Source of the DNA: Penium margaritaceum
Taxonomy: Eukaryota; Streptophyta; Zygnematophyceae; Desmidiales; Peniaceae
Direction of reading: 5' to 3'
DNA length: 64,000 nt
NCBI GenBank assembly: GCA_023375785.1
Contig: SZWC01000519.1
Location: 74,176-138,175, forward strand
Positions 1 through 12,599 of the stretch are shown one piece after another; position 1 is the stretch's first letter; each line of letters begins with the position of its first letter. A model generated the notes under the pieces. It did no database searches and was not told the DNA's origin. It saw nothing but the letters and a program-made list of their open reading frames with translations. Position numbers and translations under genes: made by a program.

Positions 1-3000
1 ACATGGTAAAAGTGTGAGCAACTCACAACTGAAACAGTGATGATGTGATCTACGCACCATAGACACAGTGAAAGTGTGACCAGCGTACCATTGAAACAAT
101 GAAACGCGACTAAAGCATCATAGACGGAGTGAGAGTGTGAGAAAATCAACATTAAAACAGTGATAATGTGACCCAAGCACTATAAACAAAGTGAAAGGGT
201 GACCAAAGTACAATTGAAATAGTGACCATGTGACATGAGAACTATAGACACAATAAATGTGTGATATAAGCACCATTGAAATAGTGATTATTTGACCAAA
301 GCAGCATAGACACCCAGAAAGTGTAACCAATGCACCATTGAAAACGTGATAATGTGACCAAGGCACCTTAGACACCGTGAACGTGTGACCAACGCACAAT
401 CAAAAGAGTGATAATTTGACCAAAGCACCATGGACACATTGAAAATGTGACCAAAGCACCATTAAATCAGTGATAATGTGACATAAGCACCATAGACACA
501 GTTAACGTGTGACCAAAGTACCATTTAAATTGTGATAATATCACCTAAACACCATAGACATCGTGAAAGTGTGACCAAAGCACCATTGAAATTGTGATAA
601 TGTGAACCTAGCAGCATAGACATAGTGAAATTGTGTCCAAAGCACAATTGACATATTGATTATGTGACCAACGCACCATAAACACGGTGAATGTGTGTCG
701 AAGACACCATTGAAATAGTGATAATGTGACCTAAGCACCATAGACACAGTGTATATGTGACCAACGCACCATTGACATAGTGATAATGTGACATAGGCAC
801 CATAGACACGGTGAAAGTGTGACCAAAGCACCATTGAAACCGTGACATTGTAACATAAACACTGTAGAAACATTGAACGTGTGACCAATAGACCATTAAA
901 ATGGTGATAATGTGACGTAAAAAATGTGACCTAAGTGTGACCAAAGCACCATTGAAACCGCGATGATGAGACCAAAGTACCACAAACACAGTAAAAGTGT
1001 GATGAAAGTACCATTGCAACTGTGATAATGTGAGCATGGCACCATGGACATAGTGAGCGTATGACCAAAGCGTCATTGGAATAGTGACAATGCAATCTAA
1101 GGACCATAGACACGGAGAAAGTGTGACCAAACCACCATTGGACCCGTGATAATGTGACCTAAGCACTACATGCACACTTAAAGTATGACAAAATCACCAC
1201 TGAAACAGTGATAGTGTGACCTAAGCACCATAGAAACATCAAAAGTGTGACCAAAACACAATTGAAACGGCAATAATATGACAAAATCACCATAGACACG
1301 TTGAAACTGTGACCAAAAGCTCCATTGAAATGGAAGTAACATGACCAAAGTAGCATAGACACGGCAAAAATATGACCAAAGAACCATTGAAAGAATAATA
1401 ATGTGACCTAAGTACCATATACACAGTGAAAACGTGACCAATGCACCATACAAATAGTCATAATATGACCAAAGCACTACATATACATAAAGGTGTGACA
1501 AAGAACCATTGAAATGATGATAATGTGACCCAAGCATCATAGATGGTATGAAAGTGTGACCAACGCACCATTGAATTGGTGACGATGTCATATAAGCACC
1601 GTAGACACCGTGATAGTGTGACCAAAGCACAATCGAAAATTTGATGATGTGACCAAAGCACCATGGACAAAGGACACGGTACCAAAGCACCATTGAAACA
1701 GTGATGACGTGACCTAAACACTATAGAAACACAAAACGTGTGACCAAGGCATCAGTGAACCAGTGATAATGTGGCCAAAGCACCATAGACACATTGAACA
1801 TGTGACCAAAGCACCATGGATATAGTGATGAAAGTGGCCTAAGCACTATATACACAGTGAAAGTGTGACCACATCATGATTGAAACTATTCCAATGTGCC
1901 CACAGCACCATATCCACATTAAACGTGTGAGCAAATGGCCATTAAAACGGTAATAGTGTGACATAGGCACTATAGACACAGTAAAAGGGTGACCACGGTA
2001 CCGTTGAAATAGTGATCATATGACCTTTGTACTATAGACACATTAAACATGTGACCAACGCACCATTGAAAAACTGGTAGCGTGACCAAAGCAGCATAGA
2101 CGCAAGTAAATTGTACCCAAAGCACCATTGAAATATGGATAATGTTCCATAAGCACCAGAGACACAGTGAATTTGTGACCAAATTACCATTGAAAGGGTG
2201 AAAATGTGACCAAATTACCATAGACACAGTGAAAATGTGACCAACGCACCATTGAAACAGTGATAATGTGACATAAGCACCATAGACAATGAAAGTGTGA
2301 CCGAAGCACCATTGAAAGAGTGATAATGTGAAAGAAACACCATATACACTGTGAAAGCATGTTCAAAGCACCATTGAAACAGTCATACTGTGACCTAAGC
2401 ACCATAGACACAGTGAAGCTGTGACCACAATACCATTGAAACAGTGGTAATGTGACCTAAGCACCATAGACATAGTTATACTGTGACCAAAGCACCGTTG
2501 AAAAAGTGATCAGGTGACATAAGCACTATAAATACAGTGAACGTGTGACCAAAGTACCACTGAGAAGGTGATAATGTGGCTCTAGCACCATAAAAAGGGT
2601 GAAAGTGTGACCAAAGCACCATTGAAACAGCGAGCATGTGACCAGAAGACCATAGTCACAAAGAAAGTATGGCCAAAGCACAAGTAAAACAGTGATAACA
2701 TGACAAAACACCATAGACAATGTGAAAGTGTAACCAACGCACCATTGAAACATTGACGATGTGACCAGCGTACTATAAACACAGTGAAAGTGTGGCTAAA
2801 GCACCATTAAAACAGTGATAGTGTGATCAAAGTACCATACACACTGTGAAAATGTGATTAAAGCACCATTGAGACAGTGATGATTTGCCATAAGTACCAT
2901 AGACACTGACGCTGTGACCAGAGCACCATTGAAACAGTCATGGTGTGATATAAGCACCATCGACACAGTGAAAATGTGACCAAAGAACCATTGAAGCAGT

Positions 3001-5353
3001 GATAATGTAGCCAAAGCATCATAGACACAGTGAAAGTGTGAGCAAATCACCATTAAAACAGTGATAATGTGACCAAAGCACCGTAGAAATAGTGATGGAA
3101 GACCAAAGTACCATTGAAACAGTGATCATGTGACCTAAGAACTATAGACATGGTAAGTGTGTGACCAAAGTACCATGGAAACGGTGACAATGCGACCAAA
3201 GCAGCACAGACCAAAAGAAAGTGTAACCTAATGCACCATTGAGACAGTGATAATGTGACCAAGGCACCAGAGGCACAGTGAACGTGTGACCAAACCACCA
3301 CTGAAAGAGTGATGATGTGACCAATGCACCATTGACGCTGTAAAAATGTCACTGACGCACCATTGAAACAGTGATAATGTGACACAAGCATCATACAAAC
3401 AGTTAAAGTGTGACCAAAGTACCATTGGAGTAATGGGAATGTGACATAAGCACCATAGACACCGTGAAAGTGTGACCAAAGCACCATTAAAAAAAGGTTA
3501 AAGGTCACCTTATCAGCATAGACATAGTGAAAGTGTTACCAAAGCACCATTGACACAATGATCACGCGACCAAAGTATCATAGGCAAAGTGAAAGTGTGT
3601 CCAAAGCACCCTTGATACAGTGGTAATGCGACATAAGCACCATATACACGTAAACGGGTCACCAAAACACCATTGAAATAGTGATAATGTGACCAAAATA
3701 TCATAGACACAGTGAAACTGTGACCAACACACGCTTGAAATACTGATAATGTGACCTAAGCACCATACACATAGTGAAAAAGTTACCAAATCATCATTGA
3801 AACAGTAATGATGTAATTATAGCAATGTAGACACAGTCAAAGTGTGAGAAAATGACCACTGAAATGGTGAAAATGTGACCTACGCACTATATGTACAATA
3901 AAATGGTGACCAAAGTTAGATCAAAACCATGACGATGTGACCAAAGCACCATATACATAGTGAAATAGTTACACAAACACCATTGAAAATAGTGGAAGTG
4001 TGACCAAAGCACCATAGACATAGTGAAAGTGTGATGAAAGTACCATTACAACTGTGGCAATGTGACCATAGCACTATAGAACCAGTAAACGTATGACCAA
4101 AGCACCATTGAAATAGTGATAATGTGACCTAAGTACCATAGAGACGGATAAAGTGTGACCAAACCGCCATTGGGACCGTGATAATGTGACCTAGGCACTA
4201 GATACACAGTGAACGGATGACCAACTCATCACAGAGATGGTGATAACGCGACCTATGCACTATAGAAATAGTGAAAGTGTGACCAAAGCTCCATTGAAAC
4301 GGCAATAATGTGACCAAAGCACCATAGACAAAGAGAGAGTGTGATCAAAGCACCATTGAAACTGTGATAATGTGACCAAAGCACCATGGATGTAGGAAAG
4401 GTATCACCAATCATTGAAACAGTGATAATGTGACACAAGCACCATATACACAGTGAAAGTGTGAGCAATGCAACATTGAAACAATGATAATATGACCAAA
4501 GTACCACAGATAAATAAAGGCGTGACGAAACACCATTCAAATAGTGATAATGTGAACTAAGCATCATATACTCAACAAAAGTGTGACCAAAAGACCATTT
4601 AAAAAGTGATAATGTGACCTAAGCACCATAGACACAGTGATAGTGTGACCAAAGCACCATTGAAAAGGTGATAATTTTACTCAAGCACTATAAGCACAGT
4701 GAATGTGTGACCAAAGTACCCCCGAAACGGTAATTAGCGATCTTAGCACCATGGACAAAGTGGAGTTGTAACCAAAGAACCATTGAAACAACAATACTGT
4801 TACCAAAGCACCATAGAAAGACCAAAAGTGTGCCCAATGCACCATTGAAACAGTGATAATGTGACCAAAGCACCACAGACACAGTGAAAGTGTCACCAAA
4901 GCACCATTGAAGCAGTGAAAATATGATGTAATCACCATAGACACGTAAACGTGTGACCAACAAACTGTTAAAACAGTGATAACGTGACATAAGCACCATA
5001 TACACAGTGAAGCTGTGACACAAGCACCATTGAAATAGTGACGATGTGACCTAAGCACCATAGACACAGTGAAAGTGTGACCAAAGCACCATTGAAGCTG
5101 TGATAAGATGACAAACGCACCATAGACGTAGTGAAAGTGTGATCAAAGCACCATTGAAACTTTGGTAATGTACCCATAGCACCATAGACATAGTGAAAGT
5201 ATGATATAAGCACCACAGACAAAGTGAAAGGGTGAACAAAACACCATCAAATGCATGATAATGTGACATAAGCACTATAGACAAAGTGAAACTCTGAGAA
5301 ATGCACCTTTGACACAGCGATAATGTGACCAAAGCATCATACACACAGCGAAT
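1..5353 (+). repeat. 31/62-bp satellite array, segment 1 (orientation A)
   Basis: Head-to-tail tandem repeat. Two 31-bp half-units alternate: one starts CACCATTGAAACAGTGATAA, the other CACCATAGACACAGTGAAAG, and both run on to TGTGACC and AAAG. They differ at about five fixed positions, so the effective period is 62 bp. Individual copies carry scattered substitutions and 1-3 base indels but keep the alternation. The array continues past the left edge. No gene is visible. The opposite strand is open for long stretches because the repeat has few stops, which explains many repetitive pseudo-ORFs rich in WSH, FNGALVTLS and CLWC strings. I take these as non-coding. Confidence 0.95.
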
Positions 5354-5635
5354 GTGTCTTCTCCTCGGAATATTGTTTATATACCCAATGGATTGGTCCT
5401 CTCAACGTCACCGAGCCTATTTGGCAAACTACTACCACCCTCTCCTATAGGCATGAGCTCTCTTGCTCACCACCACAAACCTCCCATTCCACAACATCAT
5501 CATCTCAGGAGGTCTATATATATCCGTGCCATCATGGACATGATTGAAGAGCTGTGTGCGCAAGGAAAACCTCCTAAACAAACCGAGCACCAAAAAACAG
5601 AACCCTCTACACAAGTGGAGCTTGATCCCCCATAA
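5354..5635 (+). pseudogene. C-terminal ORF fragment of the retrotransposon tail, unknown product
   Basis: About 93 codons stay open and end in TAA at 5635. The left end runs straight into satellite and the first usable codon is GTG rather than ATG, so this looks like the tail of a longer frame cut off by the junction. The product is proline- and histidine-rich in the middle (HHHKPP, PQHHHLRR) and ends with a hydrophilic stretch containing MDMIEELCAQGKPPKQ. I recognise no family. Its position about 70 bp before a polypurine-like tract and LTR start suggests the last part of a retrotransposon polyprotein. An unrelated captured fragment is possible. Confidence 0.35.
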
Positions 5636-5700
5636 GACTCCATAGAGGATAACATATAACTCTACTAGATTAGGCTGCCGCATTTGTCCTTATTGGTGTA

Positions 5701-5708
5701 CCTGGGGG
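5701..5708 (+). other. Candidate polypurine tract
   Basis: CCTGGGGG lies immediately before TGTCACTACG. A G-rich tract abutting a TG-starting LTR is the plus-strand primer arrangement of LTR retrotransposons. The tract is short, so the call rests on position. Confidence 0.4.
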
Positions 5709-6313
5709 TGTCACTACGTTGGCACACCGATAAGAAATCTCAATAACAGTTCAGGTCCCGGACTGAGCCTACCCGACCAACGGCTCTCAAAAAACACCCG
5801 TTGAGACCAAAACGGTCAAGTCATCCCCTAACATAGTGACATTTGTCACCCGCATCTATGTAGCAGAAAGAAGCCATTGCACTAATATTTTGTCCTGTTC
5901 TGTTTGCATAAACCGAGGATGTTCATTCCCTCTAAGTTAACATATAACACTTATCTTCATCCCGTTTGTCTTTGGTTCCACAGCTTTGCCACCGTGTCTT
6001 TGATCTGCTTTGTCTATACTCACTCCGTCCTCGCCATCCACTCTCAGTCCTTGCCTTCTCGCTCCGTCACCCTCAACTCTTCGCTCGACTTCCATCAACT
6101 AGTCACTCTTGCTCGATTCCAACTTTCTCTTGCCGACTCCCTATCTACCTCGCACGTTTATTCGGAACATCACTTCTCCTCAAGCTTCCTCGCCTAACCC
6201 TTTGCCATGTCTCCCACCTTCCAACTTTCGTCACTTGGTTGACATGCTTCTGCATGTATTCTTGCTTCTAACTGCTTCTACCATTACCGTCTCACCTCAC
6301 TGCATTCTTTTCA
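5709..6313 (+). repeat. Putative LTR of the 5.4-6.3 kb remnant
   Basis: Starts TGTCACTACG after the G-run and ends in CA where satellite resumes, giving about 605 bp. The second half is rich in C and T, as U5 regions often are. ACATATAACA near 5940 is a weak TATA-like site. Alternative: the LTR may be only 5709-5841, because TAGTGACA at 5834-5841 is the exact inverse of TGTCACTA at 5709-5716. That would be a 133-bp LTR with 8-bp terminal inverted repeats, leaving about 470 bp unexplained. No second LTR copy exists in the window to decide. Confidence 0.4.
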
Positions 6314-6315
6314 CA

Positions 6316-8489
6316 AATGTGACCTAAGCATCATAGACACAGTAAAGGTGTGACCAAAACACCATTGAAACAGTGACAATATGAACAAAGCACCATATAT
6401 ACATTGGAAGTGTAACCAAAACACCATTGAATCTATGACAATGTGACTTGCGCAACATGGACACAATAAATCGTGAACAAAGCACCTTTGAAACAGTGAT
6501 AATGTGCCGTAATTGCTAGACATACAGTGAAAGAGTGTCAAAAACACCATTCATTTAGTGATAATGTGACCTAAGCACCATAGACACAATGAACGTGTGA
6601 CCAACGCATAATTAAAGTAGTAATAATGTGACAAAAGCACCATAGATACAATGAAAGCGTGACTACAGTACCATTAAACACTGAGAACGTGTCCAAAGCA
6701 CCATAGAAATAGTGAAAGTGTGACCATAGCACCATTGAATCAGTGATCATATGACCAAAGTACCATATACACAGTTAAAGTAAGACCAAAGAACCATTGA
6801 AAGAGTGATGATATGACGAAAGCAGACCAGACAAGCTGAAAGTGTGACTAACGCACCATTAAAATAGTGACGATGTTACATGAGAACCAGAGACACAATG
6901 AAAGGTTCGCCAGAGCACCTTTTAAATCGTGAAAATGCGACCAAACCACAATAGAATGAACACAGCAAAAGTGTGACCAATGCACCAATGAAATAGTTAT
7001 AGGGAGACCAAAGCACCATCAAAACAGTGATAATGTGGCCAATGTACCATAGGCACAATTGAAGTGGGATCAAATCACCACTGAAACAGTGATAATGTGA
7101 CATAAGCACCACAAACACAATGAAAGTTTGACCAAAGCACCATTGAAGCAATGATAGTGTGATCTAAGAACCAAACACACAGTAAACGTGCGACCAAAAA
7201 ACCATTGAAATAGTGATAATGCGACCAAAGCACCATAGGCATAGTAGAAGTGTGAGCAACGCACCACTAAAACAGTGATAATGTGACATAAGCACCATAT
7301 ACATGGTGAAAGTGTGACCAAAGCACCATTGAAGTAGTGATAATGTGACCTAAGCACCATAGACATAGTGAAAGTGTGACCAAATCCCCCTTAAAATAAT
7401 GATAACGTGACCTAAGCACCATTGACAGAGTTAAACTGTAACCAAAGCACCATTGGCACGGTAATAATATGACCTAAGAACCTTAGACACAGTGAAAATG
7501 TGACCAAAGCACCATTAAAAGTGATAATGTGACATAAGCACCATAGACACTAAGCTTGTGACCAAAGCATCATTGAAACAGTAATGACATGACCAAAGCG
7601 CTATATAGAGTATAAAAGCGTGACAAAAGCACCATTAAAACAGTGATAATGTGACATAAGCACCGTAGAAACAATAAAAGTATGACCACGGCACAATCAA
7701 AACAGTGATAATGTGACAAAAGTACTATAGACACAGTGAAAGTGTGACCAATGAACCACTGCAATAGTGATAACGTGACCAAAGCACTATAGACACAGTG
7801 AAGGTGTGACCAAAGTACCATTGAGAAATTGAGAATGTGATCAGAGTACCACAGACTAAGTGAACATGTGACCATAGGACCATTTGAGTAGTGATAATGT
7901 GACCTAAGCACCATACATAGCGTGAAAGTATAGTCAAAGCACCGTTCAAACAGTGATAATGTGACAAAGGCACCATCGACGCAGTGAAAGTGTGGCCAAA
8001 ACACCATTGAAACAATGATAATGTGACATAAGTACCATAGACACAATGAAAGTGTGACAAAATTACCATTAAAATAGTTATAATATGAGCTGAGCACCAT
8101 GGCCATAGTGGAAGGGTGACCAAAGCACCATTAAAAACAGTGATCATGTGACCAAAGCACCTTAGACACAGTGAAAGTGTAACCAAAGCACCACTGAAAT
8201 AGTGATAATGTGACCTAAGCACCATAGACAAAGTGAATGTGCGAACGAAACACCATTGAAATAGTGATGATGTGACCACAGTACCATAGACGTAGTGAAG
8301 GTGTGACAGAAGCACCATTGAACCCGTGATAATATGACCTCAGCAACATATATGTAGTGAACGTGTGACCAACGCACCATTAAAACATTGACAATGTGAC
8401 CGAAGCACCACAGACACATAGATATGTGACCAAAGCACCATTGACACGTTGAAAAGGTGACCTAAGTACCATAGACACAGGGAAAGTAT
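6316..8489 (+). repeat. 31/62-bp satellite array, segment 2 (orientation A)
   Basis: Same alternating half-units and same strand as the array before 5353, so the retrotransposon remnant at 5354-6315 interrupts one continuous array. The array stops within a unit at GGGAAAGTAT (to 8489), where the copia element begins. No gene is visible. Confidence 0.95.
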
Positions 8490-9204
8490 CATCAGGAATC
8501 TTTCCTGGTGTGCTATGGTCCACTTAAGTATCCATGGCTGCTTAGTGCAAAGAGACTTCCAATGGGGGTGTGTGTGTTGGGTCGCTACAACACCAAGGGA
8601 GCAAAAATATGGCAGAATGCAGGTTGACAAAACTAAGAAGGGCTGAAAACCGTTAATGGTTGGTTAGTTTGGTGATATTACATTTTATTATTATAGCTTG
8701 GAATCGGAGCTTTCAAACGCATCCAAGTACGCCCAAAATGAAGCATTGGAGCCCCTACTAAGGCCGTTGAGGCAACCCATGGTAGAGCCGCCCACCATGT
8801 CCACGTACGGGAGTGACTGGAAGCGCTTTGATTGTGGCCTGTCGAAGTGCCCTTCTTAGCCCTCCAACGTGCGGGGTGGCTTGCACTGGTCCAGGAGACC
8901 TCCCATGTGCCTTCCTTTATGGCCCATTTGCCTTTGGAGCTCATTGAAGTTGAACATGGACCACCGTTGGTTGAGTTATCCCCTCACTAATGACGGACAC
9001 CCAGATTCCATCCAGCTACCACCCAAACTTCAGATGGGGCTAACTTTCTGAATTATGTATCAAAAGGAGCAACTGGAAGCTTGAAACTGCATGGCGATTT
9101 CCAGGGATTCGAAAAGGCAATCCGAGTAGATATCCAACCACTTTTTAGGGGTTGAACGATGAAAAATGGCAAATTGCATCCATGTCAAGGACACTTTTTA
9201 TTCA
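8490..9204 (-). repeat. 3' LTR of copia-1
   Basis: Read on the minus strand it starts TGAATAAAAAGTG directly after the polypurine tract GCATGGGGGAGA and ends at AGATTCCTGATG, beside satellite. The length, about 715 bp, matches the 710-bp LTR of the second copia copy in this window. The terminal CA expected from the 5' LTR remnant (CTGACA) is changed here. AATAAA on the minus strand at 8684-8689, within TATAATAATAAAATG, could be a poly(A) signal or TATA region. No second intact copy exists for dating. Confidence 0.65.
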
Positions 9205-9216
9205 TCTCCCCCATGC
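9205..9216 (-). other. Polypurine tract of copia-1
   Basis: Minus-strand GCATGGGGGAGA lies immediately before the LTR start TGAATAAA. The copia copy at 56.4 kb has GCAAGGGGGAGA at the same place, also about 25 bp after its pol stop codon. The tract primes plus-strand DNA synthesis in LTR retrotransposons. Confidence 0.7.
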
Positions 9217-9241
9217 ACCTTGCATGCCGGATACCTCCTCC

Positions 9242-10960
9242 TTACTCTTGCTCGTTTTCTCCTGCGCCTTCAAGCCCTTCACAGCTTGTCAACCTGAGCC
9301 TTGCAAGGCTGATGACGTGCCAATCCTGGGGCCATGCCTTTATCAAGCAAACCGCAAGCATGTGCTTTCTGCTGTAATGCTGCAGCACAACCTGTCCCTT
9401 ATCCACGATGTCGGGCGCATAGTGGTAGTGCACATCAATGTGCTTCGTCCTCCTATGCTTTGTTGGGTTGCTGGTTAGGAAGATGGAGCCAGTGTTGTCT
9501 TCTCAAACCACCGTAGGCTCCTACTGCGGCACGCCCAGCTCCCCCAGTAATATAAAGAGCCAAACCACTTCCTTGACCGCCTTGGCCAGAGCGATGTACT
9601 CCACCTCTACTGTCAAAGTGGCGACGCAGTCCATCTTTGTGCTGCACCACAAGACCGCTGCACCTGCGAGGAAGAACACATAGCCAGAAGTGGACCTCCT
9701 CTTGTCCACAGCACTGGCAAAGTCCGCGTTTGTGCAGCAGACCAGCCGCAAGGGGTCTGACTTCCCCTTTCCGCCGTACTTTAGGGGCACGTGCCGTGTT
9801 GCCTGCAAGTATAGGAGGATGTGCTTTAACGCCTGCCAGTGTAGTGGCCCACGGTGGGCCACATACCTGCTCACTTGACCCGCTGCGTAGGCCAAGTCCA
9901 GCCGAGTCGCCACCATGGCATACATCAGGCTGCCCGCCACGGACTGGCAGGGCACCTCCGACATGTCCTCCTTCTCCTCCTTAGTTTGCGGCGCCATCGC
10001 CCCACTCAACTCACAGCTCGTGGTGACCGGACTGCCCACTGGTTTGCAGTCCTCCATGCCGTAACACTTTGATATCTTGGCAATGTACTTGGCCTGCCCT
10101 AGCTTGAGCGTGTGCGTCCTCCGCTTCAGCGGAATGCTCATCCCGAGATACTAATCCAGCTCCCCAATGTCTGTCATCTTAAATCTGTTGCTTAGCTGCT
10201 CCTTGAGCTTCTCCAAAACCACTAGATATGATGAACACAGGATTATGTCGTCCACGTGCTATGTGACAGTCTGATGGAGTCCCTTGCTATACTACACGTA
10301 CACACTTTGGTCTGAGTCACAACGCTTGAAGCCAAGCACCGCCATGTAGCCGTCCATATCCTGGTACCGGTACCTTAGCACCTGTTTTTGCTTGTATAAG
10401 GTCATCCACAACTTGCACACATTGCCCTCCGGCGCATCCACCCCCTCGGATACCTCAAGGTAACTTTCTTTGTCGATGATGTTGTTCAGGAATGTCATCT
10501 TGACATCCATTTGGTGGATCTCCATGTCCGTTGTGGCTGCCACTGCGAGGATCACCCGGATGCTTGTGAACTTGGCAACGGGTGCAAACGTCTCGTCCTA
10601 ATGTTTTTCTTTCCGCTGCGCATATCCGTTTGCCATCAGCCGCGCCTTATACTTCTCCACCTTGCTGTCCTTGGTAAGCTTCACCTTGAACACCCACTTA
10701 GAGCTGATCATCTTCGCCCCTCAAGCCAATCCATGAGCTCCCAAGTGCCATTCTCAGCAAGGGATGCAAGTTCAGATTTTATCGCTTCGCCCCGCTGTTA
10801 CCTGTCTGGCCATGCAAAGCGCCTTGTGCACGGTTGTTGGCTCCGTTGCAGCTGCCATCATGCACCGCGCCATGCCGATCCAACGTCATGTACTCGTGTT
10901 GTACCGCCTTGTCACATTCTGCTGCCTCTGGCTGCAATGCGGGGGGACCTTGGCTACACC
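9242..10960 (-). pseudogene. pol: copia-1 reverse transcriptase-RNaseH region, broken
   Basis: Minus-strand remnant of the copia RT and RNaseH. Recognisable blocks in order are SKWVFKVK and KYKARLMANGYAQRK (RT start), DETFAPVAKFTSIR, HQMDVKMTFLNN (catalytic Asp region, about 10507), HVDD at 10248-10259 (the YVDD active site, Tyr to His), KPVGSPV, LDLAYAAGQVSRYV, and RNaseH with DKRRSTSGYVFFLAG and EVEYIALAKAV. The tail contains TKHIDVHYHY and ends TAA at 9242. From about 10555 down the frame is continuous but interrupted by several stops, for example near 10290, 10270, 10153, 9521 and 9490. The RNaseH TDAD motif reads TNAD (about 9730). In intact elements this part copies the RNA genome into DNA. 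Confidence 0.88.
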
Positions 10961-10971
10961 GCTTGCTATTC

Positions 10972-12252
10972 CTACTGCTGCTCTACCGCAACGTTGTCAT
11001 CAGTCGCGGTCTCCCACGCGTCGGCTACTGCGTCTTGCGCTCCACGGGAACTTGCATCTATTGCACTGCCGTGCTGCGCTCCAGCACCCTCATCCTCGGA
11101 GGCATCGACCTGTGTAGCCGCCGGCTCCTCCTCATGCTCAAGGAATTTGAAATGCTTTGGAGAGTGTGCTGTATCGATGGTGTTGCTGCTGCTACATGCG
11201 CTCTGCCGCTCATCAAACGTGACGTCGTGGCTGGTGATGACGTCGTGCGCTTGTGGGTCAAAGAGGCTGTTGGCCTTGAGCGCACTCTTGTACCTGACAA
11301 ACGTGGGTCCAGTTTGGACTATTTTCTTCGTGCGGCCTGCAACAACGCATGCGCCTTGCACCCAGACGCCTTCAGGTACGCACCGCTTAGTTTGTGCCCA
11401 TTCCACACATCCTGCAGCGTCTTCAAGCTGCCTTTCCCCTTCAGCACTGCCATTGGGGTGAGGCTGGTGATGTAGCATCCCGTACTCGTGGCCTCCGTCC
11501 ACAGGCTCTCTGGCACTTTGGCAATCACGAGCATCGTCCGCGCCATGGTGAGTAGCGTCTGGTTTGCACGGTCCGCCACGCCATTGGACTGATGCGGCGT
11601 ACATAGTGATCGACTACCATTCAACCTGGTACTCCTCCAGCCACCCTTCGTAGCCCAGGTACTCGCCGCCATTGTTGCTGCGTAGCGCTCTCACCTTCAA
11701 GCCAGTCTGCCTCTCCACTGCTCTGACATACTTCTTCAGCCAGTCCAGAACATTGCTTTTCTGCTTCAGAAAGTAGACATAGATTTGTTTGCTGCAATCG
11801 TCGATGAAGGTGACCAAGTACCTTGTGCCCCAATTAGACGGTGTCTTGATTGGTCTGCACACATCATTGTGCATAACCTCGAGCAGGTTCTCAGCCTGCC
11901 GCTGTCCGTCTTCAAATGGTTTGTGCTTCGCCTTGCCCACAATGCAAGGCTCGCACGTTTTCTCTATGGAATCGGCTGTTGTGTCTGCTGCACCGGTGAT
12001 GTTGAGGCTGCGAACCATGTCGCGCTTCGCCATCTCATGTGTGACTGCGGGGGACGAGTGCCCCAGCTGTCGATGCCACAGCTGTAGGTCTGCTCCCCTG
12101 CCTTTTGCAATCTTGACAATGCGTGCTGGCCGGTCTGCTGCTTTTGCTACCAAGGGGATGACCTTGGTCTCAACGATGTAGGTACCTCCCTCGCGCTTCG
12201 CCTTGAGCACGACCTTGCCACCGCCGTCCATCCGCATGACTGCACCTTTCAT
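10972..12252 (-). pseudogene. int: copia-1 integrase region, frameshifted with altered catalytic residues
   Basis: Minus-strand integrase remnant. The zinc-binding domain is visible as LWHRQLGH with C-x2-C in TCEPCIVGKAKHKPF (HHCC, about 12060-11940). The core has HNDVCRP (first catalytic Asp, about 11864) and RSNNGGEY, where the second catalytic Asp is Asn (about 11675). A stop follows at 11614. The reading then shifts frame to NGVADRANQTL (about 11590-11550), where the usual catalytic Glu of NGVAER is Asp, and shifts again near 11330 into GPTFVRYKSALKANS and the copia signature SHDVTFDE (about 11232-11209). It encoded the enzyme inserting the cDNA. With two altered active-site residues and two frameshifts it cannot be functional. 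Confidence 0.88.
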
Positions 12253-12265
12253 GTGGAAGAGTACT

Positions 12266-12599
12266 TCATACCCCTTTAGTCGTCAAGTGCCCCATACTCA
12301 AAATTTCGGTCAGGGAGGAGACATGTTGTACATTTTGGATAACACGCTGCGCCCTTTCACCACCAACCACCACCTTCACGTCCACATCACCTTGGCCGGT
12401 CGCAGGTTTGACCTTGTCGTTGGCGACCACCACGGACTTGGCATACGTGGTGCAGTTGACGAACCCCACCTTTTCAACTTGGGCATGCTCCTCCACAAGT
12501 GATTCAAGGCACCTCTGGTTGGCACCCTTCAGATCGTGGTTCTTTGTGCCGTTGAGGAGCGCCCTCTTGCCTTTGGCGCCTTTGCTACCAGCCTCCGCC
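12266..12599 (-). pseudogene. copia-1 protease region, active site lost
   Basis: Minus-strand frame continuing from the zinc-knuckle remnant. FVNCTTYAKSVVVANDKVKP, then GQGDVDV and IQNVQHVSSLTEILSMGHL, follow the usual second half of copia proteases (ANG...G.G.V...L.NVLYVP.L..NLLSVG.L). The Asp-Ser-Gly-Ala active-site segment expected just before reads ESLV, so the catalytic aspartate is gone. The frame stops at 12266 and the following integrase region is in another frame. In intact elements this aspartic protease cuts the Gag-Pol polyprotein. Confidence 0.65.

Larger units (their letters stand above)
5354..6315 (+). mobile_element. LTR-retrotransposon remnant (3' internal end plus LTR) inside satellite
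   Basis: A block of unique, non-periodic sequence interrupts the satellite. Its order is an open frame ending at 5635, a short spacer, a G-run (CCTGGGGG, 5701-5708) and then TGTCACTACG at 5709, as expected for a polypurine tract followed by the start of a 3' LTR on the plus strand. The end is at TTTTCACA (6308-6315), where satellite resumes in orientation A. AATGTG occurs on both sides (5351-5356 and 6316-6321) and could be a target duplication, but that motif recurs naturally in this satellite. No gag, integrase or reverse-transcriptase motif is present, so the lineage (Ty3 or Ty1) is open. Confidence 0.55.

Noticed and set aside
10511-11461. 316-codon plus-strand open frame, and other plus-strand frames at 9.1-13.4 kb and 56.0-58.3 kb
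   Set aside because: They are antisense to recognisable copia gag-pol sequence and show no domain of their own.
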